A model generated the notes under the pieces. That model ran no database searches, was not told the origin of the DNA, and saw nothing but the letters and a program-made list of their open reading frames with translations. Positions 34,468-42,977 of a stretch of 64,000 bases of DNA are shown in pieces (position 1 is the first letter of the stretch; every line of letters begins with the position of its first letter). The position numbers and the translations under genes were made by a program. The stretch comes from Nisaea sediminum (GTDB lineage Bacteria > Pseudomonadota > Alphaproteobacteria > Thalassobaculales > Thalassobaculaceae), in contig NZ_JACZCQ010000010.1 in assembly GCF_014904705.1 (NCBI RefSeq), positions 232,951 to 296,950 on the forward strand, given 5' to 3'.

Positions 34468-35493
34468 ATGACGGCTTCGCGCGGCGATCTCCGGCTTTTC
34501 TTCCGTCAACTTTCCACCCTGCTCGAGGCCGGACTGCCGGTGGACCGCGCCTTCCGTGTGTTGGCGGGAGACCGGTCTATGGCCGGTCTTTCGGGCCTCG
34601 CGGGCGGTGTTGCCGGGAGGATCGAAGCGGGGGAGAGTCTCTCGGCGGCCATCGAGGCGGCGGAGGGGCCTTTCGATGGATTCGACCGTGCCGTCATCTC
34701 AGCCGCGGAGCGAACCGGCGAGCTCGCTCCCGGCATCTCGGCGCTCGCCCGTCATCACGAAGCCCGCCACGCCGAGAGGGAGAAGCTGCGCTCGGCGCTG
34801 ACTTATCCGGCCGTCCTGACCATCGCCGCCCTCGCGGCGATCACGGCGCTGATGGTCTTCGTCATTCCCCGCTTCGAACCGATCTTCCGCCAGGGCGGCA
34901 CGGACATGCCGGCCCTGACGCAGGCGCTTCTGTCACTCTCTGAAGGCGTTCGCGATTTCGGCTGGATCGGCCTGATGCTGATCGGGGTTCTACTGGCAGG
35001 TCTTTTCACCCCGGCGGGACGCCGGCAGGCCGACGAGGCCTTGCTGCGTCTGCCGGTTTTCGGCCGCTTGTTGGAAAGCCTCGAGATCGAGCGCTGGGCT
35101 CGGGGCCTTGCCCTGCTTGCCGGACGAGGCGTTCCGCTGCCGGAGGCTCTCCGTATCGCGGCCGCGCTCTTCTCGAACGCGGTGATGCGGGAGGCGGGAG
35201 AAGACCTCGCGGGCCGGGTGCGGGAAGGTCGGTCCCTTTCCACGGCGGCGGCGGAAAGCGGGCGTTTCCCGGATGCGGCGATCCAGCTGATCCGGATCGG
35301 CGAAGAGAGCGGTAACCTTGCTCTGATGCTGGAACGCACGGCGGAGTATCACGGCGGAGAGGCGCGCGAACGGCTCGCCGGGCTGACGGCTTTGATCGAG
35401 CCGGTCATCATCCTAGTATTGGGCGGCATCGTCGCCACCGTCACCGTCGCCCTGATGCTGACGGTGACGAGCCTGAACGATGCATTGCTCTGA
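34468..35493 (+). CDS. gspF: Type II secretion inner-membrane platform protein GspF
   Basis: 341 residues, inner membrane. Two GspF/PilC domains (about residues 10 to 125 and 215 to 335), each with conserved helical bundles (LSTLLEAGLPVDRAFRVLAG; LALLAGRGVPLPEALRIAAALF), are joined and followed by membrane helices (TIAALAAITALMVFVIPRFEPIF; VIILVLGGIVATVTVALMLTV). GspF links the GspE motor to the assembling pseudopilus. ATG 34468 follows the gspE stop by one base; the frame upstream overlaps gspE and is a shadow. The length is a little short for the family (about 400), with the very N-terminal extension missing. Confidence 0.93.
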   Translation: MTASRGDLRLFFRQLSTLLEAGLPVDRAFRVLAGDRSMAGLSGLAGGVAGRIEAGESLSAAIEAAEGPFDGFDRAVISAAERTGELAPGISALARHHEARHAEREKLRSALTYPAVLTIAALAAITALMVFVIPRFEPIFRQGGTDMPALTQALLSLSEGVRDFGWIGLMLIGVLLAGLFTPAGRRQADEALLRLPVFGRLLESLEIERWARGLALLAGRGVPLPEALRIAAALFSNAVMREAGEDLAGRVREGRSLSTAAAESGRFPDAAIQLIRIGEESGNLALMLERTAEYHGGEARERLAGLTALIEPVIILVLGGIVATVTVALMLTVTSLNDALL

Positions 35494-35514
35494 CGGGGCT
35501 CTGGGGAGGAGCGC

Positions 35515-35967
35515 ATGATCCTGAAGCGAAGGTCCGGACCGGAGAGCCGCAGGCGCCGGGGCGAGGAAGGCTTCACCCTGCTCGAACTGCTGGTCGTGCT
35601 GGTCATTCTCGGACTCCTCGCCGCGCTCGTCGGTCCCCGTGTCATGGGGGTGCTTGGCAAAGCGAAGGGCGATGTGGCAGCGGCGCAGATGGACAATCTC
35701 GGCACCGCGCTCGATCTGCTCCATCTCGATGCCGGGCGCTATCCGAGCACAGAGGAGGGGCTCCAGGCCCTTGTCGCGAAGCCCTCCGGCATGGAGCGCT
35801 GGAACGGTCCCTATCTTCAGGGCGAGACGGTCCCGCTTGATCCATGGTCGCGGCCCTATCTCTACCGGCAGCCGGGCGAGAACAGGGCGCCCTATCGCCT
35901 GTCGACGCTTGGCGCGGACGGCGCGCCGGGCGGTGACGGCGAGGATGCCGACCTCCACAAGCCATGA
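35515..35967 (+). CDS. gspG: Major pseudopilin GspG
   Basis: A 150-residue prepilin. The cleavage site is EEG/FTLLELLVVLVILGLLAAL, cut after Gly19, with Glu at mature position 5. The hydrophobic helix is followed by ALDLLHLDAGRYPSTEEGLQALV, the GspG signature, and a C-terminal calcium-binding-type loop (GEDADL). It forms the pseudopilus shaft that pushes substrates through the secretin. It should be processed by the peptidase encoded at 45931. It overlaps gspI by four bases. Confidence 0.95.
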   Translation: MILKRRSGPESRRRRGEEGFTLLELLVVLVILGLLAALVGPRVMGVLGKAKGDVAAAQMDNLGTALDLLHLDAGRYPSTEEGLQALVAKPSGMERWNGPYLQGETVPLDPWSRPYLYRQPGENRAPYRLSTLGADGAPGGDGEDADLHKP

Positions 35968-36329
35968 ACCGGGACGACGGGTTCTCCCTGCTTGAAACCC
36001 TGGTCGGCCTGACGCTGATCGCTCTCGTGGCCATGCTGCTCGCCGAGACGCTCGGCACCGGGATATTCGCCTCCGGACGCGCGGAACGGAGCGCGGAGGC
36101 GATGAGCGCGGCGCGGTCCGTTCTGGCGGAACTCGGGGTCAGCCGGCCGCTGCGTGCGGGCGAGATGTCCGGCGATTTCGGCGCGTCCGGCGGCTGGACA
36201 GCGACGGTCTCCGAGCGGATCCGGACGGATCTTCTGGTCAGCTACGATATCAGGCTCGACGCGGTCCTCGGCGGATCCGGTGTGACACTCGATGCGGTGA
36301 AGACCGTTCCGCCTGGAGAAAGCCGGTGA
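35964..36329 (+). CDS. gspI: Minor pseudopilin GspI
   Basis: 121 residues. A very short leader, MNRDDG, precedes FSLLETLVGLTLIALVAMLLAE, with cleavage after Gly6 and Glu at +5. The region AARSVLAELGVSRPLRAGEMSGDFG matches the GspI pattern of alternating hydrophobic residues before G-x(n)-W. GspI nucleates the pseudopilus tip with GspJ and GspK. There is no gspH between gspG and this gene, and a GspH assignment for this protein is a less likely alternative. It overlaps both neighbours by four bases. Confidence 0.82.
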   Translation: MNRDDGFSLLETLVGLTLIALVAMLLAETLGTGIFASGRAERSAEAMSAARSVLAELGVSRPLRAGEMSGDFGASGGWTATVSERIRTDLLVSYDIRLDAVLGGSGVTLDAVKTVPPGESR

Positions 36330-36886
36330 AGTGCGACGGGGCGAGGAACCGCGAGGCTGGCTTCACCTTGATGGAGCTGCTGGTCGCCCTCGCGCTGATC
36401 GGTCTTGTCTCGCTGCTCGCGACAGGTCTCATAAGGTTCGCCACCGACGGCGAGCGCCGGCTTGCGATCCGGACTGCGGAGATCGGAGACCGGATCGCGT
36501 TCGAGCGGCGGTTCCGGCGGGAGATGAACGCGGCGCTGCCGCTGCTCGGCTACGAGTCCGGCCGTCCGGAAAGCAGTTTTTCGGGTGACAGCCGGACCCT
36601 CCTGTTCATCGCGGCAGCGGCGGACGGACCGCGCCGCCGGGTCCTGGCCATTGCCGAAGACGGGGCAGTGGAGATCCGCGAAGGCCGCTTCGCGGACGCG
36701 GTCGCGCGCTTTGCTCCGGACGCGGAAAGGTTCTCCTTTTTCGGACGGAAAGACGCGGACACGGAGCCCGTTTGGCATGACAGTTGGGCGGGCGAACTGG
36801 CGCCCCCGCGTCTCGTCCGCCTCGAACTCGACGGTGGTGCCCCGGCCCTGATCGTGACTGTCCCGGCCGAAAGGGCGGACCAGTGA
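36326..36886 (+). CDS. gspJ: Minor pseudopilin GspJ
   Basis: 186 residues. A leader, MKCDGARNREAG, is cleaved before FTLMELLVALALIGLVSLLATGL, with Glu at +5. The periplasmic part includes DRIAFERRFRREMNAALPLLG and an acidic stretch, as expected for GspJ, which forms the tip complex with GspI and GspK. Position third among the pseudopilin genes and size agree. The start overlaps gspI by four bases, and the stop overlaps the GTG start of gspK as GTGA. Confidence 0.85.
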   Translation: MKCDGARNREAGFTLMELLVALALIGLVSLLATGLIRFATDGERRLAIRTAEIGDRIAFERRFRREMNAALPLLGYESGRPESSFSGDSRTLLFIAAAADGPRRRVLAIAEDGAVEIREGRFADAVARFAPDAERFSFFGRKDADTEPVWHDSWAGELAPPRLVRLELDGGAPALIVTVPAERADQ

Positions 36887-37629
36887 GGCGGCCGGTGCCC
36901 GAGGGAGAGCGCGGCACGGCAATGCTGCTCGCCCTGGTGCTTCTGGCACTTGCCTCCGGCCTGCTTCTCGGTCTGACGGGGCTCGGGCGATCCGCCGTTG
37001 GCACCGCGGGGACGGCCATCGCGCGCTCCGAGAACGCGATCCTGCTCGAGAGCGCGATCCAGGCGGTGATCCCGGACCTCTTCGATGAGGAGGCCGCGGA
37101 GATGAGCGGGAGAGCGGCGGCGGTCCGGCCTGTACGTGTCGGAGAGGAGATCGTTGAGCTGCGGATCGCCGATATCTGCAGTCGCTGGGACGTCAACCGC
37201 GGCAATCTCGATGTCTTCGTCGAGCTGCTTGCCGGGGTCGGCGCGGACGCGGTCCGCGTGGCCTCCGTCGTCGATCTCCTGCGGGAGGCGCGCCTCGCGC
37301 GGGAGCCCTTCCTCGATGTCTCGCAATTGCTGGCGCTTCCGGGTCTGAACGCCACCGAGCGGGCGGAACTGGCGAAGGTTGTGACGGTGCATTGCAGGGC
37401 CGAATTCGTGGATACGCGGCATGCCGCGCCCGAACTGGCGGCGGCGGTGCGGCGGGCCGAGCGGATCTCCGGCATGGTGATCGACGGACGCGGCGGCGGA
37501 CGCACCTGGCATCTCGCCGGAGAACGGGAAACCGGCCCGGGCACGCTGGTTGCCATCAGCGCCGTCGTCGCGCTCTCGCACGACATCCGGCATCCCGTTC
37601 GCATTCTCGAATGGCGGTCAAGTGAGTAA
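36883..37629 (+). CDS. gspK: Minor pseudopilin GspK
   Basis: 248 residues. The leader PVPEGERG is followed by TAMLLALVLLALASGLLLGL; as in other GspK proteins the +5 position is not Glu. The later region has DICSRWDVNRGNLDVFVELL and LREARLAREPFLDVSQLLALPGL, a helix-hairpin-helix-like SAM domain typical of GspK. It caps the pseudopilus. I start at GTG 36883, overlapping the gspJ stop (GTGA); the frame upstream is within gspJ. The protein is shorter than enterobacterial GspK (about 320). Confidence 0.88.
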   Translation: MRRPVPEGERGTAMLLALVLLALASGLLLGLTGLGRSAVGTAGTAIARSENAILLESAIQAVIPDLFDEEAAEMSGRAAAVRPVRVGEEIVELRIADICSRWDVNRGNLDVFVELLAGVGADAVRVASVVDLLREARLAREPFLDVSQLLALPGLNATERAELAKVVTVHCRAEFVDTRHAAPELAAAVRRAERISGMVIDGRGGGRTWHLAGERETGPGTLVAISAVVALSHDIRHPVRILEWRSSE

Positions 37630-37695
37630 GTCCGTTTGCCGCTCCCGTCCGGCCTTGTACCATGGCGCAAATCAGACCTGCGGGCGGGAGGACAG

Positions 37696-38709
37696 TTGAC
37701 GGGGCTCGGTGCATTCATGGGGGCATGGGGAGATGGCCTGGTGGCGGGTTTGCCGCCGCGTTTCCGCACCTTGTTCGGCCGCTCCGTGACGATCGTCGAG
37801 CCGGTTGGCGACGGCTTTCTGCTTTTCGCTGCCCGCGGCGGGAACGTGCAACCGAAAGGCACAGCGAGCACCGGCGATCTGTCGAAGCATCTCGCTGCGC
37901 TTGGATCGCCGGTCGCGCTCGTGATGCCGGCGGCCGACCGGGTGAACGCAACGCTCTCTGTGCCGGCATCCGCCCGCCGTTCGCTCGGTTCCCTGCTGGA
38001 CGGCGAGGTGGAGCGCCTGACGCCCTTCAAGCGCGGAGAGGTCAGGCTGGCCTACGATCTATTGGAGGAGCGGGACGGCAAGCTGCGGATCCGGCTGTAT
38101 GTGGTGCCCAGAACCCGTCTTGAAGCGGCCGTCAGGCAATTCGAGTCGGCCGGCGGCGGCGCGCCGGCACTGATGCTTGCCGGCGCCGAGCAAGTCCGAG
38201 CGCCCTCAGCGTTCGATTTCAACGGAAGCCCGGTCACGGCGCAGGGCAGGCGCGGTCTGTTCTGGCCGACGATGGCGGCGCTCTCGATCCTGCTCGCACT
38301 GCTCTCGCCGCTGCCGAAGCCCTATTTCGAGTTGCAGGATGTTTCAGCCGAGATCGACCAGTTGCGCGGCGGGGTGGCGGCGGTTCAGGAGGCGCGGGGC
38401 GCGCTCGACCGTCACCGGCAGCTTGCGGAGCGCCTCCAGGCGGTCCTCGCGGCGGAACCCGACGTGCCGACTCTCCTTGAGGCTGTCACCATGGCGCTGC
38501 CGGACGATGCCTGGCTGACCGGCTTCGAGGTCCGGCCCGGCCGGCTCACCCTTGAAGGGTTCGCGCGCGACGCGAGCGGCCTGCTTGAAAAACTTGAGGC
38601 CATGCCGGGGATGACGGAGGTTGCCTTCGAGGCTCCGGTCACCCGCGACCCCGCCGGGGGCGGCGAGCGTTTCCGGATCGGCGCCGCGCTGGAGACCAGG
38701 GGCAGATGA
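37696..38709 (+). CDS. gspL: Type II secretion inner-membrane protein GspL (PilM/PilN-like fusion)
   Basis: 337 residues, with an actin-like cytoplasmic domain first (about residues 1 to 195; for example LGSLLDGEVERLTPFKRGEVRLAYDLL), one membrane helix (TMAALSILLALLSPLP, about 200 to 215) and a periplasmic ferredoxin-like domain (DAWLTGFEVRPGRLTLEGFA). GspL ties GspE to GspM. TTG 37696 is preceded by GCGGGAGGA at good distance and gives the best start; the frame runs 20 codons further to 37636. It overlaps gspM by four bases. Confidence 0.88.
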   Translation: MTGLGAFMGAWGDGLVAGLPPRFRTLFGRSVTIVEPVGDGFLLFAARGGNVQPKGTASTGDLSKHLAALGSPVALVMPAADRVNATLSVPASARRSLGSLLDGEVERLTPFKRGEVRLAYDLLEERDGKLRIRLYVVPRTRLEAAVRQFESAGGGAPALMLAGAEQVRAPSAFDFNGSPVTAQGRRGLFWPTMAALSILLALLSPLPKPYFELQDVSAEIDQLRGGVAAVQEARGALDRHRQLAERLQAVLAAEPDVPTLLEAVTMALPDDAWLTGFEVRPGRLTLEGFARDASGLLEKLEAMPGMTEVAFEAPVTRDPAGGGERFRIGAALETRGR

Positions 38710-39248
38710 CAGGCGCCAACCGCATTTCTCCCATACTCTCCTGGGCCCTGCTCTTCGCCTTGATCGCCGCCCTTTGGACAGGTGTGGTGGCTCCGTTGCA
38801 GGACTGGAGCGGCGAGGCCGCCCGGCAACTCGACCGGCAGCGGCAGATCCTGTTCCGGCAGACGACTCTGCTGGGGGGAGCGGAGGCCATCGAAACGGCG
38901 CGTGCCGAAGCGGTCGAGGCAGAGGGACGCTGGGACATCCTCCGCTCGGGAAGCGACGGAGCCGTGCAGTCAGCCTTTCAGGCGCAGCTTCGCGAACTCG
39001 CGTCCGCCGCAGGTGTCGCGCTGACGCGGTTGCAGGTCGGCGAGGTCGAGACGGAGGAGCTGTATCGCCGTCACGCGCTCAGGATCGACGGTGACGGATC
39101 GCTCGAACAGATCCAGTCCCTCCTGATCGCACTCTCGAACGCGCGTCCCGTGATCCTCGTCGAGGAGGTCTCGATCCGGACGGTATCGGCGGAGGGACCG
39201 CTTCGCCTGTCGCTCGATCTGCGCGCACTGTCCGCGAAGGAACATTGA
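38706..39248 (+). CDS. gspM: Type II secretion protein GspM
   Basis: A 180-residue bitopic inner-membrane protein. The N-terminal helix ISPILSWALLFALIAALWTGVVAPL (about residues 6 to 32) is followed by a coiled-coil segment and a periplasmic domain with HALRIDGDGSLEQIQSLLIALSNARP, typical of GspM ferredoxin-like folds. It pairs with GspL and helps place the platform. Operon position between gspL and the gspN-like gene supports the call, as sequence conservation in this family is low. Confidence 0.85.
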   Translation: MTGANRISPILSWALLFALIAALWTGVVAPLQDWSGEAARQLDRQRQILFRQTTLLGGAEAIETARAEAVEAEGRWDILRSGSDGAVQSAFQAQLRELASAAGVALTRLQVGEVETEELYRRHALRIDGDGSLEQIQSLLIALSNARPVILVEEVSIRTVSAEGPLRLSLDLRALSAKEH

Positions 39249-39249
39249 G

Positions 39250-39765
39250 ATGCGCGGATTGAAATTCCTGATGCCGGCGGTTGTCCTGCTCGGGCTCGGG
39301 GCCGCCGCCATGCCATGGCTGCAGGTTCCGGAGCCTGTCCTATCCGAGGCGCCGGAATGGGCGCCCCCGCCATTGCCGGAACTCGTGCTGCCCGGAGCGG
39401 AGACAAGCTATCCCGAAACCCTGCGCCGGCCGCTGTTCCGTTCAACCAGGCGCCCGGTCCCCGACGCCCCGGTCGCGCAGTCGCCTACGCCCGCGCCGCC
39501 GCAGCTTGTCGGCTACCGCCTGACCGGTATAGTCAGCACGGGGGCAAAACGTATGATTTTGCTGGAAACACCCGGCGGCAAGCCGGTGCAGTTATACGAG
39601 GGGGAAAGCGTGGACGGCTGGACGGTCGAGAGCATTGCCGAGACGGCTGTGATTCTCTCTCACGGAGAGATCCGCGTCGATCTGCTGGGCGGAGCGGAAG
39701 ACGCGTCTTCCGGGAGCGGCGGTCGCAACACGAGATGGCTGCCGGCAGCCGGACAGAAACAATGA
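39250..39765 (+). CDS. GspN/GspC-like periplasmic connector
   Basis: 171 residues. One N-terminal helix (FLMPAVVLLGLGAAAMPWL, about residues 5 to 23) and a proline-rich linker are followed by an HR-like domain: RRPLFRSTRRPVP, LVGYRLTGIVSTGAKRMILLE and YEGESVDGWTVESI. That pattern is the homology region of GspC, which links the platform to the secretin; in alphaproteobacterial operons such proteins are often labelled GspN. There is no separate gspC here, so this protein probably takes that role. No PDZ domain is present. ATGA overlap with gspD. Confidence 0.75.
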   Translation: MRGLKFLMPAVVLLGLGAAAMPWLQVPEPVLSEAPEWAPPPLPELVLPGAETSYPETLRRPLFRSTRRPVPDAPVAQSPTPAPPQLVGYRLTGIVSTGAKRMILLETPGGKPVQLYEGESVDGWTVESIAETAVILSHGEIRVDLLGGAEDASSGSGGRNTRWLPAAGQKQ

Positions 39766-41819
39766 CGGCATCTCTCCGCTTCGCGCTTCTGGCTGCGGTC
39801 ATCGTCACCGGTATCACCGCCTGCGACCGGATCGGCGGGGGGCGCCCCGAGGCCGGGCGGGATGTTCCCTCGATTGCCAATGCGCTGGAAGAAGACAATT
39901 CAGGAAAACCCGGCGCGACGCGCGTCGATTCCGAGCTTTCGAGTACCGATCCCGCGACGCTTGCGCCGGTGGACGAGGTCTATCCGGGAACCGCGCGCGG
40001 CGCCGGGCGTGTCGCCGAGACCGCGCCCCGTCCGGTCGGTACACTCTCCGTTTCCTTCGACGGTGCCGGGCTGGAACAGGCGCTGAAGGTCATCATCGGC
40101 GATCAGCTCGGGCTCTCCTACGTGCTGCCGCCGGATCTGACCGGGCGGGTGACGCTGCGGACCGCGCGACCGCTGACACGGGGGCAGATGACGGTCCTGC
40201 TTGAGGGATTGCTTGCCTCGCACGGGCTGTCCGCGGTCTATGAAGGCGACCTCGTCCGCGTCGTGCGCGGCGCGGCCGGCAGCGAGGGCGGCACCGGCAT
40301 CGGCCTTGCCGGGGGGCCGGGCTCCGGCGCCGAGGTCTTCTCGCTCAGCTATGTCTCGGCGACGCAGATGGTCCGGCTGCTCGAACCCTTCGTGCGTGCC
40401 GGTCGGGTGCTCCCGGTGGGGCTGGCGGACGATCTGGTGCTGGTCTCGGGACCGGCGACCGAGCGGCGCGCTGCGGAACGGGCGATCGGGCTGCTGGACG
40501 TGGACCGGCTCGCCGGGCGTTCCGTGGCGATCATCGGGCTCGCCAATGCCTCGGTCGAGGCGGTGATCCCGGAACTGAACGAGTTGTTCTCGGCGGGTGG
40601 CGAGGGGGCGAACGGCATCGTCCGCTTCACGCCGATCGACCGGCTCAACGCGATCCTCGTGATTGCGGCGGACGAGGCGCAGGTGGTCCGGGCGCGGACC
40701 TGGATCAAGCGGCTCGACCGCACCCGGAATGCCGACGAGCGGCGGCTCTTCGTCTATTTCGTAAAGCATGGCGAGGCGACGTCGCTGGTGAAGACGCTGG
40801 AAGGCGCCTTCAAGGATGACGGGTTCCTCGGCGGTCCGGTTCCTGACAAGAACGCGGCCGGTGTCGAGGGCGGCAGCGGCGCGGAGCGCCTTCGGAGCAG
40901 CGGGCCGCGCTTCAATGCCGACGGGTCCAGCAACGCAATCCTGGTCTGGGCGACCGGGAGGGAATACGAGCTCATCTCCGAGGTACTCGCCAAGCTCGAC
41001 ATCACGCCGCTGCAGGTGCTGATCGAGGGCACGGTGCTGGAGGTCTCGCTGCAGGACGACCTGCGCTACGGGCTGCAGTATTTCATCGAGACGGGCGAGT
41101 TCAGCACCATCTTCACGCGCGGCACGAACGCCAACACCGTGTCTCCCCTGACGCCCGGTTTCGGGATCTCGATCGGCGGGCCGAACAGCAGCAAGATCGT
41201 GATCGACGCGCTTTCCGAGTTGACCGATGTCCGGGTCGTCTCCTCGCCGCAGCTGCTGGTGCTCGACGGCGGGACGGCACGGCTCCATGTCGGCGATCAG
41301 GTGCCGATCGTGACCCGGACCTCCTCTGCGACGGTGACCGACGACAACCGGATCGTGAACGAGATCGAATACCGCGACACCGGCGTCACACTCAACGTCA
41401 CGCCGAAGGTGAAGGCGAGCGGCGTGGTGACGCTCGAGGTCTCGCAGGAAGTCAGCGACGTGGTGCGGACGGACAGCTCCGACATCGATTCGCCGACCAT
41501 CCAGCAACGCCGTGTGGTCAGCACCGCGGCGGTCGAGAGCGGAACGACGGTGCTGCTCGCCGGTCTGATCCGCGAGATCCAGAACGACGTGAAGTCGGGC
41601 ATTCCGGTGCTGCACCAGCTCCCGGTCGTGGGCGACCTTTTCGGCACCACGGACAAGTCGACCCAGCGCACCGAACTGGTCGTGCTGATCACCCCCCGGG
41701 TGATCCGAAACCGGGAAGAAGCGACGGATGCGACGCGCACGCTTTTGCGCCAGTATAGGGGGCTGATCGACCAGTTCCGGGCGCCGGACAGTTCTGATCC
41801 GGTCCCACCAAGACAATAA
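39762..41819 (+). CDS. gspD: Type II secretion secretin GspD
   Basis: A 685-residue outer-membrane secretin. The signal LAAVIVTGITACDRIGG has a lipobox (ITAC), so the protein is probably a lipoprotein. N0 domain about residues 85 to 160 (GLEQALKVIIGDQLGLSYVLPPDL), N1-N3 domains to about 420 (VFSLSYVSATQMVRLLEPFV and others), and the secretin core from about 425 with VRVVSSPQLLVLDGGTARLHVGDQVPIV and VLLAGLIREIQNDVKSGIPVLHQLPVVGDLFG. It is the exit channel and closes the operon. ATG 39762 overlaps the previous stop. Self-lipidation would make a separate pilotin unnecessary. Confidence 0.95.
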   Translation: MTASLRFALLAAVIVTGITACDRIGGGRPEAGRDVPSIANALEEDNSGKPGATRVDSELSSTDPATLAPVDEVYPGTARGAGRVAETAPRPVGTLSVSFDGAGLEQALKVIIGDQLGLSYVLPPDLTGRVTLRTARPLTRGQMTVLLEGLLASHGLSAVYEGDLVRVVRGAAGSEGGTGIGLAGGPGSGAEVFSLSYVSATQMVRLLEPFVRAGRVLPVGLADDLVLVSGPATERRAAERAIGLLDVDRLAGRSVAIIGLANASVEAVIPELNELFSAGGEGANGIVRFTPIDRLNAILVIAADEAQVVRARTWIKRLDRTRNADERRLFVYFVKHGEATSLVKTLEGAFKDDGFLGGPVPDKNAAGVEGGSGAERLRSSGPRFNADGSSNAILVWATGREYELISEVLAKLDITPLQVLIEGTVLEVSLQDDLRYGLQYFIETGEFSTIFTRGTNANTVSPLTPGFGISIGGPNSSKIVIDALSELTDVRVVSSPQLLVLDGGTARLHVGDQVPIVTRTSSATVTDDNRIVNEIEYRDTGVTLNVTPKVKASGVVTLEVSQEVSDVVRTDSSDIDSPTIQQRRVVSTAAVESGTTVLLAGLIREIQNDVKSGIPVLHQLPVVGDLFGTTDKSTQRTELVVLITPRVIRNREEATDATRTLLRQYRGLIDQFRAPDSSDPVPPRQ

Positions 41820-41833
41820 TCAGGGGATGAGAC

Positions 41834-42973
41834 ATGAAGATGCGGGCGGCCGTGCTGCGGCAGAGCGGGGCGAAAGCGCCATATGAGACATCGCAGCCGA
41901 TTTCGGTCGAGGAGATCGAACTCTCCAAGCCCGAGGCGGGCGAGCTGCTGGTCCGGGTGATCGGCGGCGGGCTCTGTCATTCCGACCTTTCCGTGATCAA
42001 CGGCAGCCGGCCTCGGCCGCTGCCGCTCGTGCTCGGGCACGAGGGAGCGGGCGAGGTGGTCGAGGTCGGCCCGGGCATCCGGGATCTGAAGCCGGGCGAT
42101 CCTGTAGTCTTCCAGTTCAGCGCCAATTGCGGACGCTGCCGCCGCTGCCTCGAAGGCCGACCGCAGATCTGCGAGGTCAATGCCGAGGCCCGCGCAAAGG
42201 GCGAACTGATGGGCGGCGGACGGCGGCTGAAGGCGGCCGACGGCGAGATGCTGGCGCATCACTCCGGCGTCTCCTGTTTCGCGGAATATGCCGTGATCGA
42301 CCGGGGCAGCTGCGTGAAGGTCGACAGTGACATTCCGCTGGAGACGGCGGCGATCTTCGGCTGTGCGGTGATGACCGGTGTCGGTGCCGTGCTGAACACC
42401 GCACGGATCCGGGCCGGCGACACGGTCGCGGTGATCGGGCTCGGCGGTGTCGGGCTGAATGGTCTGCTCGGCGCGAAGGTCGCGGGAGCGGGCGCCGTTA
42501 TCGCCATCGATCTCAACGACGAGCGGCTCGGTCTCGCCCGCCAGCTCGGCGCGACACATACTTTCAATGCGGCCGATCCGAATCTGACCGAGCAGGTGCG
42601 CGACATCACCAGGGGCGGGGTAGATTTTGCCTTCGATTTCGCCGGTGTGGTTCCGGCGCTGGAAACCGGCTACAGCCTGCTGCGCACGGGCGGAGAACTG
42701 GTGATCGCGGGGCTCGCGCCCGCCGACAGCAAGTTCTCCTTCAGCCCGCCGCAGCTGGTCTCGGACGAAAAGGCGATCCGCGGCAGCTACATGGGCGGCT
42801 GCGTTCCGGTCAGGGACATTCCGCGCTTCATCGATCTCTACCGTCAGGGACGGTTGCCGATCGACGCGCTGATCAGCCGCTCTGTCGGGTTCGAGGACAT
42901 CAACGAAGGCTTCGACCGCCTCGCGGACGGGTCGGCCATCCGGCAGATCCTGACGCCGCACGCGGCGGCCTGA
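41834..42973 (+). CDS. Zinc-dependent alcohol dehydrogenase (class III-like)
   Basis: A 379-residue medium-chain dehydrogenase that oxidises an alcohol with NAD. The catalytic zinc ligands are in GGLCHSDLS and GHEGAGEVVEVG, the structural zinc site is CGRCRRCLEGRPQIC (four Cys), and the coenzyme fold contains VAVIGLGGVGLNGLLGAKVAGA. It resembles FrmA-like and aryl- or benzyl-alcohol dehydrogenases; the substrate is not defined. The start lies 15 bases after gspD, so it may be read with the secretion operon, though no functional link is apparent. Confidence 0.88.
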   Translation: MKMRAAVLRQSGAKAPYETSQPISVEEIELSKPEAGELLVRVIGGGLCHSDLSVINGSRPRPLPLVLGHEGAGEVVEVGPGIRDLKPGDPVVFQFSANCGRCRRCLEGRPQICEVNAEARAKGELMGGGRRLKAADGEMLAHHSGVSCFAEYAVIDRGSCVKVDSDIPLETAAIFGCAVMTGVGAVLNTARIRAGDTVAVIGLGGVGLNGLLGAKVAGAGAVIAIDLNDERLGLARQLGATHTFNAADPNLTEQVRDITRGGVDFAFDFAGVVPALETGYSLLRTGGELVIAGLAPADSKFSFSPPQLVSDEKAIRGSYMGGCVPVRDIPRFIDLYRQGRLPIDALISRSVGFEDINEGFDRLADGSAIRQILTPHAAA

Positions 42974-42977
42974 GGAC

